A stretch of DNA of 7,509 nt, taken from Candidatus Omnitrophota bacterium (lineage in GTDB: Bacteria; Omnitrophota; Gorgyraeia; B26-G9). The notes under the pieces were generated by a model. The model saw only the letters and a program-made list of their open reading frames with translations. It had not been told where the DNA came from and ran no database searches. The stretch lies in contig JAGLQQ010000068.1 of assembly GCA_023136735.1 (NCBI GenBank), positions 1 to 7,509 on the forward strand, in the 5' to 3' direction. Positions 5,730 through 7,509 of this stretch are shown here, one piece after another (position 1 is the stretch's first letter; each line of letters opens with the position of its first letter). The translations under genes were made by a program, and so were the position numbers.

Positions 5730-5750
5730 GGACAAAGAGAGCGTTTGTCC
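5730..5750. repeat. Hairpin GGACAAA/TTTGTCC
   Basis: A perfect 7-bp stem carries a 7-nt loop (GAGAGCG). The left arm sits in GCGGACAA, a word also found at 770-777 and 4780-4787 within the other gaps. No T-run follows, so it is not a standard terminator. Confidence 0.6.
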
Positions 5751-5895
5751 ATCGTCGTCCTTCGTTTTTAGACGCAATGCTCAATACGCAGAACGCGATA
5801 CTGCTTTTTAAAGCAACTATTAGTAACCATTATTAACGTTTAGTAACCGATAGTAACTGTAAAAAAGTGACCCCGTCGCAAAAAAGCGGGACAGT

Positions 5896-5918
5896 CAACT
5901 ATTGCAGGACAAAACAAG
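5896..5918. repeat. Second copy of the inverted-repeat element's end
   Basis: The sequence here closely follows the right end of the 4289-4440 element: CAACTATT, one changed base, CAGG, then an A/C-rich tail. It ends 2 bp before the exbD start codon and supplies exbD's weak AGGA ribosome binding site (5906-5909). If the repeat is mobile, its arrival set the present translation start region of exbD. Confidence 0.5.
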
Positions 5919-5920
5919 AT

Positions 5921-6334
5921 ATGCGTTTTAGGAAACATTTGGAACTTGAAAAAGGGCAGAAGGAAATAAACATTACTCCTCTAGTGGATATGGTTTTTCT
6001 TTTGCTGATATTTTTTATGCTTACATCAAGTTTTATTGTACTGCCCGGGATAAAAATAAATCTGCCCAAAGCAGTTACAGCTGAAGTTATTAAAGACAAA
6101 AATATTATTATTAGTATAAACAGTGAAAACGTGATCTATCTTAATGATAAGCCGATAACGCCAACTGAACTGACATCTGTTCTTGAGGAAACCGTTAAGT
6201 CAAAGCAGGAAAAACCATTGTTGATAAAAGCAGATAAGGATACCCAGCTTGGAATTGTTGTGAGGATTTGGGATATTTGCCGTAAAGTTGGGGTCTCTCA
6301 GATCAATATCGCAACGACACAAGAGGCAAAATAA
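5921..6334 (+). CDS. ExbD/TolR-family energy transducer
   Basis: This 137-residue inner-membrane protein partners the ExbB/TolQ-like channel encoded upstream. It has a short cytoplasmic N-terminus (MRFRKHLELEKGQKE), the hallmark INITPLVDMVFLLLIFFML segment with the proton-carrying aspartate at D23 in a single membrane helix (about 21-40), then a periplasmic domain with the usual beta pattern (IIISINSENVIYLNDKPI, LLIKADKDTQLGIVVRIWDICRKVGV). Length and layout are normal for the family. ATG 5921 is chosen because the protein then begins with the usual basic N-terminus; a GTG frame extension to 5867 would add 18 residues read from repeat DNA. The ribosome binding site (AGGA 5906-5909, 11-nt spacer) is poor. 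ExbD versus TolR cannot be decided from this window. Confidence 0.93.
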   Translation: MRFRKHLELEKGQKEINITPLVDMVFLLLIFFMLTSSFIVLPGIKINLPKAVTAEVIKDKNIIISINSENVIYLNDKPITPTELTSVLEETVKSKQEKPLLIKADKDTQLGIVVRIWDICRKVGVSQINIATTQEAK

Positions 6335-6343
6335 GCAGTACTA

Positions 6344-6352
6344 TGCTATAAT
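6344..6352 (+). promoter_or_regulatory. Extended -10 promoter ahead of the winged-helix gene
   Basis: TGCTATAAT (6344-6352) is a perfect extended -10 box 42 bp before the ATG at 6394, with a start expected near 6359. There is no good -35 box, which extended -10 promoters often lack. The same TATGCTATAATA string occurs before the pseudopilin gene (7160-7171). It could uncouple the winged-helix gene and cutA from exbD. Confidence 0.55.
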
Positions 6353-6393
6353 AATAGTAGGAAATAATCAGTACCAAAAAAGGATGGTAATTT

Positions 6394-6594
6394 ATGATAA
6401 TGGAAATTGGTATTATTGCAGGAGATATCTGGCATTATCTGGAGGAGAATCAAAACACAGCAAAACCGCAAGACCTGATAAATTCGTTGGGAAAGCCTCA
6501 GGAAGAGGTTTTTATGAGCCTGGGTTGGCTCGCTCGCGAAGGGCATGTCGCGATTGAAAAAAACGAAGATTACAAAATAACGCTGCGTAAATAA
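6394..6594 (+). CDS. Small winged-helix protein, DUF2582-like
   Basis: This 66-residue protein resembles the short winged-helix domain family DUF2582. An N-terminal helix (GIIAGDIWHYLEEN) is followed by a helix-turn-helix (AKPQDLINSLGKPQEEVFMSLGWLAREGHV) and a small wing (VAIEKNEDYKITLRK). The predicted role is nucleic-acid binding or protein interaction in the cytoplasm; no specific target is known for the family. AGGATGG (6381-6387) precedes ATG 6394 at good spacing. A second ATG at 6400 is less well placed. The gene lies 59 bp after exbD and 12 bp before cutA, and it shares a transcript with cutA at least. Confidence 0.85.
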   Translation: MIMEIGIIAGDIWHYLEENQNTAKPQDLINSLGKPQEEVFMSLGWLAREGHVAIEKNEDYKITLRK

Positions 6595-6606
6595 AAAGGA
6601 TAGTTT

Positions 6607-6930
6607 ATGGCTAAGTCTGATGATTATATAGTGGTTTTTATTACAGTTAATTCCGTAAAACAAGCGGGTGTTATTGCGAAGGAGCTTATTAGCCAAAAAG
6701 CCGCGGCTTGTGTGAATACCTCAGGGGTAGATTCTCTTTTTTCCTGGAAGGCAAAGATTCAAAAGACAAAAGAGATATTATTGATCGTGAAGTCTAAACG
6801 TAAACTATTTAAAAAAATAGAAAAAGTAGTCAGGGAGTTTCATTCTTATGAAGTTCCTGAGATAATTGCATTGCCGATTATTGCTGGGCACAAACCGTAT
6901 CTTGACTGGATTGATGAAAGCACAAAATAA
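6607..6930 (+). CDS. cutA: CutA1-like divalent-cation tolerance protein
   Basis: This 107-residue protein is a member of the CutA1 family, which forms very stable homotrimers with a ferredoxin-like fold. In E. coli the gene is linked to copper and other divalent-cation tolerance, though the biochemical role is still unclear. Family features seen in order are an opening VVFITVNS strand, KELISQKAAACVN, SLFSWKAKIQKTKEILLIVKS (the family's W-x-GKI region, with A in place of G), and the C-terminal block HSYEVPEIIALPIIAGHKPYLDWI. In the last, HSYEVPE replaces the more common HPYEVPE. The length is typical. AAGGA (6596-6600) precedes ATG 6607 by 6 nt. It ends the cluster and is followed by an intrinsic terminator. 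Confidence 0.95.
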   Translation: MAKSDDYIVVFITVNSVKQAGVIAKELISQKAAACVNTSGVDSLFSWKAKIQKTKEILLIVKSKRKLFKKIEKVVREFHSYEVPEIIALPIIAGHKPYLDWIDESTK

Positions 6931-6962
6931 GATACCTGTTTGAAAATATCAAAAGAAAATAA

Positions 6963-6988
6963 GGGCCGGGAATTTCTCGGCTCTTTTT
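6963..6988 (+). terminator. Intrinsic terminator after cutA
   Basis: GGGCCGGG (6963-6970) pairs with CTCGGCTC (6976-6983) around the loop AATTT, with two wobble pairs, followed directly by TTTTT (6984-6988). It lies 32 bp after the cutA stop codon and closes the preceding transcript. Confidence 0.9.
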
Positions 6989-7015
6989 AATAAAAATATG
7001 TGTTATTCTTATTTA

Positions 7016-7073
7016 GGTTGTAATAGTTCCCATGAGACAATAATAGTGAAGTGGAATGCCCCATGATTACACC
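7016..7073 (+). other. Hairpin-forming stretch between two terminators
   Basis: GGTTGTAAT (7016-7024) pairs with ATTACACC (7066-7073) with one bulged T, and GTTCC (7026-7030) pairs with GGAAT (7053-7057) inside it. A terminator follows at 7103-7143. This could be a short RNA or a transcript leader, but the only upstream promoter candidate is weak (TATTCT near 7005). No open reading frame of note is present. Confidence 0.35.
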
Positions 7074-7102
7074 GACGAAATACAGATCACAGCGATTGTT
7101 CA

Positions 7103-7143
7103 GGTTCTTTCTGGTACCTTAAAGAAGGAAGAACCCTTTTTTT
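7103..7143 (+). terminator. Second intrinsic terminator, upstream of the pseudopilin
   Basis: GGTTCTTTCT (7103-7112) pairs with AGGAAGAACC (7126-7135) over 10 bp with one wobble, followed by C and seven T's (7137-7143). With the cutA transcript already closed at 6988, it suggests an additional short transcript between the two terminators, or a back-up stop that insulates the pseudopilin gene. Confidence 0.8.
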
Positions 7144-7161
7144 AGTAAAAATATAAAATTA

Positions 7162-7170
7162 TGCTATAAT
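7162..7170 (+). promoter_or_regulatory. Extended -10 promoter of the pseudopilin gene
   Basis: TGCTATAAT (7162-7170) is a perfect extended -10 box. The ATG at 7178 begins 8 nt after it, which is where transcription would normally start, so the mRNA may be leaderless. No Shine-Dalgarno sequence fits between the box and the start codon. Confidence 0.55.
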
Positions 7171-7177
7171 AGTTATG

Positions 7178-7509
7178 ATGAAAAAGGGCTTTACTCTATT
7201 AGAACTACTTATCGGGATGTCTGTTTTTGCCATTGTCGCGGCTTCTGTTTACACAAGTTTGTATATGGGGGTTAATGTTTGGAAGCAGGAGGAAAATGCG
7301 GATCAAACATTGCAGGAAGCTGGTTTGACTTTGAAAATAATGGAAAGGGCATTGCGTTGCGCTTTTTTGAATCCTGAAAATGAAAAGATTAACTTCCAGG
7401 GCTTAGGGGAAAGAATAGATTTTTTTTCTACGAACCCTCAGGGAGATATAGAAAAGGTTGCTTTTTATCTGCATAGCAATGAAGCTGATAACTCATTTTC
7501 TCTGCTTCG
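7178..7509 (+). CDS. Type II secretion pseudopilin, GspJ-like (partial, 3' end missing)
   Basis: The reading frame is open to the right edge, giving 110 codons of a longer gene. MKKG|FTLLELLIGMSVFAIVAASVY is a class III prepilin leader: a short basic leader, a G|F cleavage site for prepilin peptidase, glutamate at mature position 5, then a hydrophobic helix that first anchors the protein in the inner membrane and later packs in the pseudopilus core. The following helix (WKQEENADQTLQEAGLTLKIMERAL) and the segment LGERIDFFSTNPQGDIEKVAFYL resemble minor pseudopilins of the GspJ type. A type IV pilus minor pilin is the alternative. Two tandem ATG codons lie at 7175 and 7178; I choose 7178 from the usual MKKGFTLLE form and the expected transcription start. 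No ribosome binding site is visible. Downstream genes of the secretion cluster probably lie beyond the window. Confidence 0.85.
   Translation, partial: MKKGFTLLELLIGMSVFAIVAASVYTSLYMGVNVWKQEENADQTLQEAGLTLKIMERALRCAFLNPENEKINFQGLGERIDFFSTNPQGDIEKVAFYLHSNEADNSFSLL

Larger units (their letters stand above)
5577..5920. other. 344-bp repeat-filled gap between exbB and exbD
   Basis: The partners are usually adjacent or overlapping, so this gap looks like later insertion. It holds the palindrome CCCGCC/GGCGGG (5638-5643, 5653-5658), GGACAAA/TTTGTCC (5730-5736, 5744-5750), an AATGC/AATACGC-rich patch (about 5770-5800), three TAGTAAC words (5821, 5841, 5851), a CCCG/CGGG hairpin with an A-rich loop (about 5872-5889), and a copy of the 4289-4440 element's right end (5896-5918). 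A 35-codon frame at 5581-5688 has no ribosome binding site and reads through a palindrome, so it is not called. Confidence 0.8.

Noticed and set aside
5867..5920. Upstream GTG start for ExbD
   Set aside because: It would add 18 residues translated from repeat DNA before the normal basic N-terminus.

Overview
The window (7,509 bp, AT-rich) carries seven recognisable protein genes, all on the + strand: an uncharacterised small protein (76-501), uvrA (1411-4230), an ExbB/TolQ-type proton channel (4890-5576), its ExbD/TolR partner (5921-6334), a small DUF2582-like winged-helix protein (6394-6594), cutA (6607-6930), and the start of a type II secretion pseudopilin, probably GspJ-like, which runs off the right edge (7178-7509). 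No tRNA, rRNA, CRISPR array or transposase gene was found.

The organism is very probably a diderm (Gram-negative-type) bacterium, because it has both an ExbB/ExbD energy-transducing pair and a type II secretion pseudopilin. The low GC content, long untranslated gaps filled with short palindromic and tandem repeats, and this combination of genes fit an uncultured lineage such as Candidatus Omnitrophota. That placement is inference from style and gene content; no marker gene in the window proves it.

Layout. Gene 1 sits between two arms of a perfect 12-bp inverted repeat (25-36 and 525-536). A 909-bp gap follows (502-1410). It holds three helically phased 10-bp repeats, a promoter with consensus -35 and -10 boxes, a hairpin-rich stretch that could be an untranslated RNA, GC-rich palindromes, a four-unit 15-bp tandem repeat and a probable uvrA promoter. 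uvrA is intact and stands alone. A second gap of 659 bp (4231-4889) holds an inverted-repeat element, phased repeats, and a structured leader just before exbB. A third gap of 344 bp separates exbB from exbD, which are normally adjacent, and again consists of palindromes and short repeats. From exbD on, the genes are compact: exbD, the winged-helix gene and cutA are closely spaced and end in a clear intrinsic terminator at 6963-6988. A second intrinsic terminator (7103-7143) closes a structured stretch, and the pseudopilin then starts directly beneath a TGCTATAAT extended -10 box.

The proteins do not form one pathway: they cover nucleotide excision repair (UvrA), proton-motive-force-driven envelope work (ExbB/ExbD), a metal-tolerance-type small trimeric protein (CutA), and secretion or pilus-like assembly (pseudopilin). 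I see no convincing new multi-gene system. The best leads are in the non-coding DNA: the possible RNA downstream of the 595-621 promoter, the dispersed palindromes and the inverted-repeat element, the exbB leader, and the apparently leaderless pseudopilin.
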